A stretch of 32,002 bases of DNA from Paracoccaceae bacterium (GTDB lineage Bacteria > Pseudomonadota > Alphaproteobacteria > Rhodobacterales > Rhodobacteraceae), in assembly GCA_027082975.1 (NCBI GenBank), contig JALWTH010000011.1, forward strand, positions 1-32,002, read 5' to 3'. A program made the position numbers and the translations under genes. Shown one piece after another: positions 25,773 to 32,002 of this stretch. A model generated the notes under the pieces. That model had not been told where the DNA came from, searched no databases, and was given only the letters and a program-made list of their open reading frames with translations. Numbering within the stretch: the stretch's first letter is position 1; each line of letters starts with the position of its first letter.

Positions 25773-26273
25773 TCAGTGGGTGCTGGCATAGAGAGTGGAA
25801 AGGGCCATGTCCTCGTCATCGTCCAGCAGATCGTCGAGCGCCGGCAGCAGCGCCATTTCTTCTTTCTGGATATGCATCAGCATCCGCTCGATCAGCTCCC
25901 CGGCCAGAGCGCGAAACTGCCCCCAGCTCTGCGCGCTGAACCCCTCTCCCAGCGCCGCGCGGGCCATCTCCGCCACCTGCCGGCCCAGCGGCAGGAGCGC
26001 CGCATGCTCGCCCCGCAGATGTTCGCCGATCGCCACGTCGCCCATTTCCTCGAGCCGGGTGAAAAGCTCGTTTTCCTCAAAGGCAAAGTGGCCGTCGATC
26101 TCTTCCTGAATGGTGCCGGACGCGGCTTCGAGCACCTTCTGAACCTGCGCATCGGTCACATCCGGCGCCTTCCTGCGGGCGCGAGCGAGCAGGTCATCCA
26201 GCCCCTCGATCACCTCGATCGTGGCCCGATGATCCTCGTGCAACAGCTGCGCGGTACGGCGTGAAAACATCAT
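25773..26273 (-). CDS. Hemerythrin-like HHE-domain protein
   Basis: A 166-residue four-helix protein. Candidate di-iron ligands are His12/His15 (LLHEDHRA), His62 and Glu66 (GHFAFEENE), His85 and His90 (EHLRGEH), His134 and Glu138 (HIQKEE). This set matches the hemerythrin cation-binding domain. Such proteins bind O2, NO or iron, and some repair iron-sulfur clusters. No DNA-binding or membrane part is present. The ATG at 26273 with AGGGA upstream is chosen; a second ATG follows at once (26270). It is the first gene of a two-gene operon with the tandem GNAT. Operator copy 3 lies 26 bases upstream with TATAAT inside it. A role in guarding the oxygen-sensitive benzoyl-CoA reductase is plausible but not shown. 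Confidence 0.82.
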   Translation of the reverse strand: MMFSRRTAQLLHEDHRATIEVIEGLDDLLARARRKAPDVTDAQVQKVLEAASGTIQEEIDGHFAFEENELFTRLEEMGDVAIGEHLRGEHAALLPLGRQVAEMARAALGEGFSAQSWGQFRALAGELIERMLMHIQKEEMALLPALDDLLDDDEDMALSTLYASTH

Positions 26274-26298
26274 GTCGCGGTCCCTTTTCTCAAAACAA

Positions 26299-26311
26299 GT
26301 ATTATAATACC
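26299..26311. promoter_or_regulatory. Operator-like palindrome, copy 3 (GTATTATAATACC)
   Basis: The most symmetrical of the four GTAYTNNNRTACC sites (GTATTATAATAC reads the same on both strands). It stands 26 bases before the hemerythrin start and contains TATAAT on the minus strand, with TTGATT 15 bases upstream as a short-spaced -35 candidate. A further CAAAATACC follows at 26311-26319, hinting at a second half-site. Confidence 0.5.
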
Positions 26312-26331
26312 AAAATACCGAAATCAAGCCA

Positions 26332-26390
26332 CCTTTCATCTTTCGCCAAATACTCCCGCCGGAGGCACCGATTTTTCGAGAGAAAAATCG
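26332..26390 (-). terminator. Hairpin terminator with attached 35-base repeat, copy 2
   Basis: On the minus strand a hairpin with 9-base arms (26390-26382 and 26377-26369, sequence CGATTTTTC/GAAAAATCG, loop of four) starts 41 bases after the rrf2 stop. The 35-base tail follows at 26366-26332. It matches copy 1 (14176-14210) at 33 of 35 positions. Both copies sit just past a gene end in the gene's own orientation, which argues for a terminator function. Confidence 0.7.
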
Positions 26391-26430
26391 CCCGGCGCCA
26401 GGGCGCAGGCCCGGCGAAAACCCTGCCAGA

Positions 26431-26868
26431 TTACTTCGCTGCCACCTCGGCGCGGCGCTCCTGTGCCTTCTTGCGCTTCTCGATCTGCATCAGCATGGTA
26501 GCGAGCGTGATCGAGCCATAGGTGGCATTGGCGATGTCGTTGATTTCCTTGGTCACGTCAAAGAGCGCCCATTCCTCCGGGTTCGCCTGTGACGGGTCGG
26601 CGAGGCGGCACTTCACCTCGGTCTCCTCGAACAGGCTGATGATGTCATGGAGCGTCACCCGCCGCGCATTGCCGGTAAAGGAATATCCCCCGCCCACACC
26701 GCGCACCGACTGCACCAGCCCCGCGCGCCCCAGCGTCAGCAGGACCTTGGCCAGGTGATGCGCCGAGACGCGGTATTTCTCGCCGATTTCGGCAGTCGAG
26801 ATCGGCCGGTCCGGGTTGGCGGCCAGCTCGATCAGGGCGAGGATGGCGAGGCGGCTGGATTTTTGCAA
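26431..26868 (-). CDS. Rrf2-family transcriptional regulator
   Basis: A 145-residue winged-helix protein. ISTAEIGEKYRVSAHHLAKVLLTLGRAGLV (23-52) is the helix-turn-helix and SVRGVGGGYSF (54-64) the family wing with its RGxGGGY signature. Known members include IscR, NsrR, RirA and CymR. Iron-sulfur members carry three cysteines between about 90 and 110; here there is only one cysteine in the whole protein, Cys87 (EVKCRL), so a standard [Fe-S] sensor site is missing. The start is a TTG at 26868, supported by AAGGAG 6 bases upstream. It follows a GNAT gene by 20 bases, and the promoter of that pair carries operator copy 4, so autoregulation and control of the aromatic genes are plausible. The signal could be an aromatic acid or acyl-CoA; this is inference. 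Confidence 0.85.
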   Translation of the reverse strand: MQKSSRLAILALIELAANPDRPISTAEIGEKYRVSAHHLAKVLLTLGRAGLVQSVRGVGGGYSFTGNARRVTLHDIISLFEETEVKCRLADPSQANPEEWALFDVTKEINDIANATYGSITLATMLMQIEKRKKAQERRAEVAAK

Positions 26869-26888
26869 AGCGTACTCCTTGCAGGCGG

Positions 26889-27380
26889 TTACGGGGCGTC
26901 GTCCAGGTCGAGCTCCAGCTGGATATAGGGGCCGGCGACCATGCCTTCGGAGCGGAAGAAGGACATCAGCAGCCGGTCGTCGCGGCGCACCATGTTGCGC
27001 ACCTTGCTGACCCCGGCAGCGCGGAAGCGCGCGCAGATCTCGCGAAACAGGGCCTCGCCGATATGCTGTTCGCGCCGCTCCGGGTCCACCGAGACGGCAA
27101 AGACCCAGCCGCAGGGCTCGGAGCCGAATTCCCAGCCGCGCACCTCGCCGGCGATCAGCCCGGCCAGCTCACCGCCGCTGTCGGCCAGCAGAAAGAACCG
27201 CTTGTCCTGGCGTCGTGTGCCGAATCGCTCGAAGATATCGGCCCAGTAATCCGGCTTGGCCTTCCCGGTCACCCGCGCATCCAGCGCGACCACGGCAGCG
27301 AGGTCATCCTCCGTGGCCCGGCGGATTTCCGGTGCATCCATCCGTGAGCCCCGATCTGTTTTCTGCGGTGGCTGGCCCAT
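26889..27380 (-). CDS. GNAT-family N-acetyltransferase
   Basis: A 163-residue single GNAT domain. IRRATEDDLAAVVALDARV opens the fold, GELAGLIAGEVRGWEFG is the central strand region, and AVSVDPERREQHIGEALFREI holds the acetyl-CoA loop (R-R-E-Q-H-I-G, a slightly altered Q/RxxGxG/A). The C-terminus ends acidic. The target is unknown. Two starts are possible: ATG 27380, used here, and ATG 27341 (MDAPEIRR), which begins nearer the domain; neither has a strong ribosome site. It is co-directional with and 20 bases upstream of the Rrf2 gene. Genes paired like this may link protein or metabolite acetylation to regulation, as reported for BadL and KatA in Rhodopseudomonas, but no direct homology can be claimed. 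Confidence 0.75.
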   Translation of the reverse strand: MGQPPQKTDRGSRMDAPEIRRATEDDLAAVVALDARVTGKAKPDYWADIFERFGTRRQDKRFFLLADSGGELAGLIAGEVRGWEFGSEPCGWVFAVSVDPERREQHIGEALFREICARFRAAGVSKVRNMVRRDDRLLMSFFRSEGMVAGPYIQLELDLDDAP

Positions 27381-27410
27381 GAAAAGCCTGTACCCTTTCC
27401 GGTTTTTTCA

Positions 27411-27423
27411 GTATTATGGTACC
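27411..27423. promoter_or_regulatory. Operator-like palindrome, copy 4 (GTATTATGGTACC)
   Basis: Fourth GTAYTNNNRTACC site, in the 94-base gap between the GNAT-rrf2 pair (minus) and hcrC (plus). It is 31 bases from the GNAT start and 52 from hcrC. Its position fits both autoregulation of the Rrf2 gene and control of the 4-hydroxybenzoyl-CoA reductase genes. Confidence 0.5.
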
Positions 27424-27445
27424 GATTTATTGCTTTGCAAGTCAA
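27416..27445 (-). promoter_or_regulatory. Putative sigma-70 promoter of the GNAT-rrf2 unit
   Basis: On the minus strand TTGACT (27445-27440), an 18-base spacer and TACCAT (27421-27416) precede the GNAT gene. The -10 falls inside operator copy 4. The spacing (18) equals that proposed at the ligase promoter. No equally good plus-strand promoter for hcrC was seen; TATTAT at 27412-27417 is a possible -10. Confidence 0.45.
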
Positions 27446-27474
27446 GAAACCGCGCAGAACAGGGAGTAACGCCG

Positions 27475-27942
27475 ATGAGCCGGATCATCAAGCTTGAGGT
27501 CAATGGCCGTGTGGTCGAGGACCTCGTGCCGGACAATTTGCTGCTGGTCGATTACCTGCGCGAGCGGCTCGCCCTGACCGGCACCAAGATGGGCTGCGAC
27601 GGCGGCGAATGCGGCGCCTGCACGGTGCTGATCGACGGGGTGGCGCGGCTCTCCTGCATCACCCTTGCCGTGGCGGCGGATGGCTGCGCGGTCGAGACCA
27701 TCGAGGGCCAGGCGCCCGGCGGCAGGCTCTCGCCCCTCCAGCGCGCCTTCCACGAGCATCTCGGCACCCAATGCGGCTTCTGCACGCCGGGGATGATCAT
27801 GGCCGCCGAGTCCCTTCTGCGCGCCAATCCCGACCCGAGCGAAGCAGAGATACGCGAAGCCCTGGGCGGCAATCTCTGCCGCTGCACCGGCTATGTGAAG
27901 ATCATCCGTTCCGTCCGGGCCGCCGCGGAGGCGATGGCATGA
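27475..27942 (+). CDS. hcrC: 4-hydroxybenzoyl-CoA reductase gamma subunit, 2x[2Fe-2S]
   Basis: A 155-residue small subunit of the xanthine-oxidase family. The plant-type [2Fe-2S] site is Cys41, 46, 49 and 61 ([12 protein letters not shown]), and the second cluster is Cys100, 103, 135 and 137 ([15 protein letters not shown]). It passes electrons between the molybdenum subunit HcrA and the FAD subunit HcrB. The ATG at 27475 has AGGGAG 8 bases upstream; the open frame further upstream (to 27256) is a shadow of the divergent GNAT gene. It is followed by hcrA with an ATGA overlap. Order C-A-B differs from the Thauera order A-B-C as I recall it. On its own it could belong to any molybdenum hydroxylase; the HcrB features fix the assignment. 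Confidence 0.9.
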   Translation: MSRIIKLEVNGRVVEDLVPDNLLLVDYLRERLALTGTKMGCDGGECGACTVLIDGVARLSCITLAVAADGCAVETIEGQAPGGRLSPLQRAFHEHLGTQCGFCTPGMIMAAESLLRANPDPSEAEIREALGGNLCRCTGYVKIIRSVRAAAEAMA

Positions 27943-30251
27943 AGGATCATTCCACCATCGGCCGCCCCGCCCCGCTGGTTGACGGGATCGAAAAGGTCAC
28001 CGGCCGCGCCCGCTACACCGCCGACCTCGCCGACCGCGACACGCTGACCGCCCGCATCCTGCGCAGCCCCGTGGCGCATGGGCGCATTGCCCGGCTCGAC
28101 ACGTCTCGCGCCGAGGCCCTGCCCGGAGTCCTCGCCGTGGTCACCGGCGCCGATTGCGACGTGCCCTATGGCGTGATCCCCATTGCGCAGAACGAATTCC
28201 CCCTCGCCCGCGACAAGGTACGCTACCGTGGCGAGCCAGTCGCTGCCGTGGCCGCCGTGGACGCAGGCACCGCCGAGGCCGCCCTTGCCCTGATCGCGCT
28301 GGAGATCGAGCCGCTTCCGGCCCATGCCACCGCCGCCGAGGCTCGCGCGCCCGACGCCACGCTTCTGCATGACGACAAGCCCGGCAATATCGAGCGCGAG
28401 GTGCATCACGAATTCGGCTCCGCCGAGGCGGGCTTTGCCGAGGCCGACCTGATCCGCGAAGAGACCTTCTCCTGCGCCGAGGTCCACCACGCGATGATGG
28501 AGCCCAATGCCACGCTCGCCGAATACGACCCCGAGCGCGCCCGCCTGACGCTCCACAGCTGCACCCAGGTGCCCTTTTACGTCCACCTCGCCGTGGCCCG
28601 CTGCCTGCAGATGGACACTTCCCGCATCCGCGTGGTCAAGCCCTTTGTCGGCGGCGGGTTCGGCCACCGCACCGAGACGCTGAATTTCGAGATCATCGCC
28701 GCCCTGCTGGCGCGCAAGGCCGGCGGCAAGGTGCTGCTGCGGCTCAGCCGCGAAGAGACCTTCCTCACCCATCGCGGCCGCCCGCAGACCGATGTGCGGC
28801 TCAAAATCGGCATGAAGCGCGACGGCACCCTCACCGCCGTCGAGGCCGAAGTGGTGATGGCCGGGGGCGCCTATGCGGGCTACGGGCTGGTCACGATCCT
28901 CTATGCCGGGGCGCTGATCCATGGCCTCTATGCCATTGAAAACGTGAAATATGACGGCTACCGCGTCTATACCAACACACCCCCCTGCGGGGCCATGCGC
29001 GGCCACGGTACGGTGGACATGCGCCATGCTTTCGAATGTATGCTCGACCGCATGGCGCGCGAGCTCGGCCTGGACCCTTTCGCCCTGCGCCGGGCCAACC
29101 TGCTCGAAGCGCCAACCTTCACCGCCAACGGGCTGATGGTCAATTCCTACGGCCTGCCCGAGGCGCTCGACCGGGTCGAGGCCGCTTCCGGCTGGGCTGA
29201 GCGGCGCGGCAAGCTGCCCCGCGGCAGGGGGCTCGGCATGGCCTGCAGCCACTATGTCTCGGGTGCTGCCAAGCCGGTGCACTGGACCGGCGAGCCGCAT
29301 GCGGTGGTGCAGATGCGGCTGGAGTTCGACGGCGCGGTGACGGTGCTGACCGGCGCTTCCGATATCGGCCAGGGCTCTTCCACCATCGTTGCCCTTGCCG
29401 CCGCCGAGGTGCTGGGCATCGACATGGGGCGCGTGCGCGTGGTGGCCAATGACAGCGAGGTCACGCCCAAGGATAACGGCTCCTATTCCTCGCGCGTCAC
29501 CTTCATGGTCGGCAATGCGGCGATCGAGGCCGCGCGCGCCCTGCGCGAAAAGCTGATCCTCGCCGCCGCCGAGAAGCTCGAAGCCGACCCGGCCGACGTG
29601 GTCTGCGAGGGCGAGAGCTTCTTCATCCCCGGCGCGGCGCAGTCCGAACTGCCGTGGCAGGAGGTGGTCTATGCGGCGCTGGCCAGAGAAGGCACGCTCA
29701 CCGAAAAGGGCACCTTCCGCACCCCCGAAAAGGCCCAGGGCGGCAAGCATCGCGGCGGCGCGGTGGGCTCGACCATGGGCTTTTCCTATGGCGCGCAGGT
29801 GGTCGAGGTGAGCGTGGACGAGGCCACCGGCCAGATCACCGTGGAGCAGGTCTGGAGCGCGCTGGACGTGGGCTATGCGATCAATCCGCTCGCCGTCGAG
29901 GGCCAGATAGAAGGCTCGGTCTGGATGGGCATGGCCCAGGCGATGAGCGAGGAGACCGCCTGGCGCGATGGCCTCCATGCCCATGCCAACCTGCTCGACT
30001 ACCGCTTTCCCACCATCGCCGAGAGCCCGCCGGTGGAGGTGCATATCGTCGAGAGCATCGACCCGCTCGGCCCCTTCGGCGCCAAGGAGGCGGGCGAGGG
30101 GGCGCTGTCGGGCTTCCCGCCGGCGCTGGTCAATGCGGTGGCCGATGCGCTGGGGATTGACGTAAATTTCCTCCCGGTCACGCCCGACCGCCTGCTGGAA
30201 GCAGTGATCAAGTGGCGGCGCGCACAGAAGCGCGCGGGAGGTGCAGCATGA
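27939..30251 (+). CDS. hcrA: 4-hydroxybenzoyl-CoA reductase alpha subunit, molybdenum cofactor binding
   Basis: A 770-residue molybdopterin subunit, equal to Thauera HcrA (about 769). It opens [37 protein letters not shown] is the Mo-cofactor glutamine/glycine loop region. [10 protein letters not shown] and [22 protein letters not shown] are further cofactor contacts, and [15 protein letters not shown] holds the active-site glutamate (Glu720). The enzyme removes the 4-hydroxyl group of 4-hydroxybenzoyl-CoA as water, giving benzoyl-CoA. This is a reductive reaction unusual for the family. It uses ferredoxin electrons. ATG 27939 overlaps the hcrC stop. The frame is open far upstream (27609), but that is a shadow of hcrC. 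Its stop overlaps hcrB. Confidence 0.9.
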   Translation: MKDHSTIGRPAPLVDGIEKVTGRARYTADLADRDTLTARILRSPVAHGRIARLDTSRAEALPGVLAVVTGADCDVPYGVIPIAQNEFPLARDKVRYRGEPVAAVAAVDAGTAEAALALIALEIEPLPAHATAAEARAPDATLLHDDKPGNIEREVHHEFGSAEAGFAEADLIREETFSCAEVHHAMMEPNATLAEYDPERARLTLHSCTQVPFYVHLAVARCLQMDTSRIRVVKPFVGGGFGHRTETLNFEIIAALLARKAGGKVLLRLSREETFLTHRGRPQTDVRLKIGMKRDGTLTAVEAEVVMAGGAYAGYGLVTILYAGALIHGLYAIENVKYDGYRVYTNTPPCGAMRGHGTVDMRHAFECMLDRMARELGLDPFALRRANLLEAPTFTANGLMVNSYGLPEALDRVEAASGWAERRGKLPRGRGLGMACSHYVSGAAKPVHWTGEPHAVVQMRLEFDGAVTVLTGASDIGQGSSTIVALAAAEVLGIDMGRVRVVANDSEVTPKDNGSYSSRVTFMVGNAAIEAARALREKLILAAAEKLEADPADVVCEGESFFIPGAAQSELPWQEVVYAALAREGTLTEKGTFRTPEKAQGGKHRGGAVGSTMGFSYGAQVVEVSVDEATGQITVEQVWSALDVGYAINPLAVEGQIEGSVWMGMAQAMSEETAWRDGLHAHANLLDYRFPTIAESPPVEVHIVESIDPLGPFGAKEAGEGALSGFPPALVNAVADALGIDVNFLPVTPDRLLEAVIKWRRAQKRAGGAA

Positions 30252-31186
30252 GCGAGCTTCTCCCCGATTTCACCTTGATCCGGCCCGCGACCGTGGCCGA
30301 GGCCGTGGCCACGCTGGGCCGCGAAGGCGCGCAGGTCCTTGCCGGCGGCACCGACAAGCTGGTGCAGCTGCGCCGGGGGCTGGCGGTGCCGGACGTGCTG
30401 GTGGATATCGGCGCGATCGGCGAGATGCAGGGGATCGCGGCCGAGGGCGCGGGCCTGCGCATCGGCGCGGCGGTGACGCTCTCCGATCTTGCCCGCGATC
30501 CGCTCGCCCGCGCCTATGCCAGCGTCACCGAGGCCGCCGCTTCCATCGCCGCGCCGGGGCATCGGGCGGTGGCGACGATTGGCGGCAATCTCTGTCTCGA
30601 CACCCGCTGCCTTTACTACAACCAGAGCCATTGGTGGCGGCAGAGCAATGATTTCTGCCTGAAATATCAAGGCACTGTCTGCCACGTGGCGCCACGGGGC
30701 AATCGCTGCCGCGCGGCCTTTTCCGGCGATCTGGCGCCCGCGCTCATGGTCCATGGAGCGACGCTCGAGATCGCCGGGCCGGAGGGCAGGCGGCGGGTGG
30801 CGCTGGCAGAATTCTACGTCGAGGACGGGGCGGCCTTTCTCACGCTCGCGCCGGGTGAATTGGTCGTCTCCATCCACCTGCCCGCGCCCGCCGGGCCCTC
30901 GGCCTATGCCAAGCTGCGCCTGCGCAAGTCGATCGACTTTCCGCTGGCCGGGGTGGCGCTGGCGCGTACCGAGCGTGGCTTTGACATTGCGTTGACCGGG
31001 ACCAATTCCTGCCCGAAAATGGTGGATTTCGATGTGCCGTTTTCGCCCGATGACGCCTATTTCACCGCGCTGGAAAAGGCGGTGCAAAAGGCCGCCTCGC
31101 CCCAGCGCACCACCACCATCCAGCCCCATTACCGCCGCCTCGCCATCGCCGCGCTGGCGGCGCGTACGGCGCGGGCGCTGGCATGA
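30248..31186 (+). CDS. hcrB: 4-hydroxybenzoyl-CoA reductase beta subunit, FAD plus extra [4Fe-4S]
   Basis: A 312-residue FAD subunit. [15 protein letters not shown] (30-44) and [13 protein letters not shown] (109-121) are FAD contacts. The decisive feature is an insertion with Cys121, 137, 145 and 154 ([31 protein letters not shown]). In Thauera HcrB the cysteines 122, 138, 146 and 155 bind an additional [4Fe-4S] cluster that ordinary xanthine-oxidase FAD subunits lack; spacing is identical here, as I recall. The cluster is thought to invert electron flow from ferredoxin to the molybdenum site. It is slightly shorter than the Thauera protein (about 324). ATG 30248 is preferred over the in-frame ATG at 30212, which lies inside hcrA. 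It overlaps the following DUF2249 gene by ATGA. Confidence 0.93.
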   Translation: MSELLPDFTLIRPATVAEAVATLGREGAQVLAGGTDKLVQLRRGLAVPDVLVDIGAIGEMQGIAAEGAGLRIGAAVTLSDLARDPLARAYASVTEAAASIAAPGHRAVATIGGNLCLDTRCLYYNQSHWWRQSNDFCLKYQGTVCHVAPRGNRCRAAFSGDLAPALMVHGATLEIAGPEGRRRVALAEFYVEDGAAFLTLAPGELVVSIHLPAPAGPSAYAKLRLRKSIDFPLAGVALARTERGFDIALTGTNSCPKMVDFDVPFSPDDAYFTALEKAVQKAASPQRTTTIQPHYRRLAIAALAARTARALA

Positions 31187-31431
31187 CAGACCTGCCCGGC
31201 AAGTCCTGGCGCGAAGGAAGCGTCTGGCATGTGGACACGCGCGGTCTGCCCCCGCCCGAGCCGATGGTGGCGATCCTCTGGCATGTGGAAAACACGCCGG
31301 GGCCGATCGTCGCCCATATGGACCGCGATCCGGTGCATCTCTACCCGGAGCTTGCCGAGCGCGGCTGGCATGGGGAACTGGTCGCCGAAGCCCCCGGCGA
31401 CACCCGGCTGATCCTGAGGCCCGCGCGATGA
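31183..31431 (+). CDS. DUF2249-family small protein
   Basis: An 82-residue protein with the DUF2249 pattern: VDTRGLPPPEPMVAILWHVE in the first half, then AHMDRDPVHLYPELAERGW and a C-terminal strand ending LILRPAR. The fold is thought to be TusA-like. No catalytic cysteine is present. Its job is unknown; family members often lie near hemerythrin, NnrS-like or denitrification genes in proteobacteria, which fits the neighbouring membrane gene. It overlaps hcrB and the next gene by ATGA at both ends, so it is co-translated with the hcr genes in spite of no obvious link to aromatic metabolism. Confidence 0.8.
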   Translation: MTDLPGKSWREGSVWHVDTRGLPPPEPMVAILWHVENTPGPIVAHMDRDPVHLYPELAERGWHGELVAEAPGDTRLILRPAR

Positions 31432-32002
31432 GCATGGCGACCTCCTTTCTCGGCGGGGCCAGGGACCGGCTCCTGCCCGCCTCGATCCCTTTCCGCTTCT
31501 TCCTCGCCGCGGCGCTGTTTCACGTCGCCGCCTGGGCCGAGCTGCTGCTGGGCGCGGGGGCGCTTTCCGGCTGGACCGGCGGCCCCGGCCCGGTGCTGGC
31601 GGCGCTGCACCTGGCCACGCTCGGGGTCTTTGCCATGACCGCCATGGGCGCGAGCTACCAGCTTCTGCCGGTGGTGACCCGCGCCGCCCTTGCGCGCACC
31701 TGGCCCGCGCGCGGCTCGTTCTGGCTGGCGGCGCCGGGGGTGGTGCTGCTGACCTGGGGGATGGAGACAGGCGAGGTCGCGCATATGCAGGCCGGGGCGG
31801 CCATGACCTGCGCGGGGCTTTTGCTCTTTGTCGGGTTGACAGCTGTCAACCTGGCGCGGGCGGGCTCGGTGGCGGTGGTCGCGGCGCATGGCTGGGCGGC
31901 GCTGGGCGCGGTGCCGGTACTGGCGGGGCTGGGGCTGACGCTGGTCTGGGACTTCGCCGGCGGCTTCCTTGCCGATCGCGAAGGGCTCGCGCGGCTGCAC
32001 AT
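31428..32002 (+). CDS. NnrS-like / heme-copper-oxidase-like membrane protein (partial, 3' end outside window)
   Basis: From ATG 31428 the frame is open to the window end, giving 191 residues. The chain is strongly hydrophobic with about six membrane helices, for example FFLAAALFHVAAWAELLLG, VLAALHLATLGVFAMTAMG, VVLLTWGM and VAAHGWAALGAVPVLAGLGL. HLATLGVFAMTAMGASYQLLPVV resembles the conserved histidine-bearing helix of NnrS and related subunit-I-like proteins, which may bind heme. It overlaps the DUF2249 gene by ATGA. A link to NO or low-oxygen respiration is suggested by this pair. The family assignment rests on one motif and the helix pattern, so it is tentative. Confidence 0.6.
   Translation, partial: MSMATSFLGGARDRLLPASIPFRFFLAAALFHVAAWAELLLGAGALSGWTGGPGPVLAALHLATLGVFAMTAMGASYQLLPVVTRAALARTWPARGSFWLAAPGVVLLTWGMETGEVAHMQAGAAMTCAGLLLFVGLTAVNLARAGSVAVVAAHGWAALGAVPVLAGLGLTLVWDFAGGFLADREGLARLH

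Noticed and set aside
25776-25819. Extended N-terminus of the tandem GNAT gene (start at 25819)
   Set aside because: It would overlap the end of the hemerythrin gene. The start at 25765 has a GAGGA site and begins directly at the GNAT fold.
26290-26335. FNR/Anr box (TTGAT-N4-ATCAA) in front of the hemerythrin gene
   Set aside because: TTGAT occurs on the minus strand, but no ATCAA half lies at the right distance. No convincing FNR box was seen in the other promoter gaps either.
27891-30044. Minus-strand open frame of 717 codons opposite hcrA
   Set aside because: Antisense shadow; composition is His/Gly/Ala/Arg-rich without motifs, while the plus strand encodes a complete HcrA.
1-32002. CRISPR arrays, tRNA or rRNA genes, insertion sequences, integrases
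   Set aside because: No regularly spaced repeats, no cloverleaf or rRNA stretch, no transposase or integrase motif was found on either strand.

Overview
The window is GC-rich, gene-dense DNA that looks like an alphaproteobacterium of the Rhodobacterales type. Three things suggest this: a cnoX-like thioredoxin gene beside a Trm112-family gene at the left edge, a terminator-linked 35-base repeat (core GCCTCCGGCGGGAGTATTTG) of a kind I recall from that group, and the codon use. No RNA gene, insertion sequence, integrase or CRISPR array was found. Genes are packed with many ATGA/GTGA start-stop overlaps, and no gap without a gene exceeds about 150 bases.

Almost everything from about 1.2 kb to 31.2 kb is one catabolic locus for anaerobic breakdown of aromatic acids through benzoyl-CoA. 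Layout: (1) 1-1087, minus strand, housekeeping edge (Trm112, thioredoxin-TPR). (2) 1174-2091, minus, a short-chain dehydrogenase, divergent from (3) 2235-7997, plus, a benzoate-CoA ligase followed by a phenylglyoxylate oxidoreductase (padE, padH with a fused ferredoxin domain, padG, padI). (4) 8078-14137, plus, an FlK-like thioesterase, padB, a fused padC-padD and padJ: phenylacetate activation and alpha-oxidation. (5) 14223-16768, minus, korB and korA, which make reduced ferredoxin from 2-oxoglutarate. (6) 16914-24765, plus, had-oah-dch-bcrC-bcrB-bcrA-bcrD-fdx, the ATP-dependent class I benzoyl-CoA reductase and the 'upper' ring-cleavage steps, in the same order as I recall for Thauera aromatica. 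(7) 24794-27380, minus, a hemerythrin-like protein with a tandem GNAT protein, and a GNAT with an Rrf2-type regulator. (8) 27475-31186, plus, hcrC-hcrA-hcrB, 4-hydroxybenzoyl-CoA reductase, running on into a DUF2249 gene and a truncated NnrS-like membrane protein.

Together these genes send phenylacetate (PadJ, PadBCD, PadEGHI), benzoate (ligase) and 4-hydroxybenzoyl-CoA (HcrABC) to benzoyl-CoA. BcrABCD dearomatizes it with ferredoxin recharged by KorAB. Dch, Had and Oah then carry the product to 3-hydroxypimelyl-CoA. The SDR at the left is a candidate for the next oxidation.

The most interesting unexplained signal is a 13-base near-palindrome, GTAYTNNNRTACC. It occurs in four intergenic regions (SDR/ligase, korA/had, hemerythrin leader, GNAT-rrf2/hcrC) and in three of them covers the best -10 element I can see. 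This suggests one repressor for the whole locus. The Rrf2-family protein, whose own operon carries one of the sites and which has only one cysteine, is the natural candidate. Other points of interest are two gene fusions in the Pad enzymes, a thioesterase leading the padB operon, and two GNAT genes near a ligase that has the PX4GK acetylation motif.
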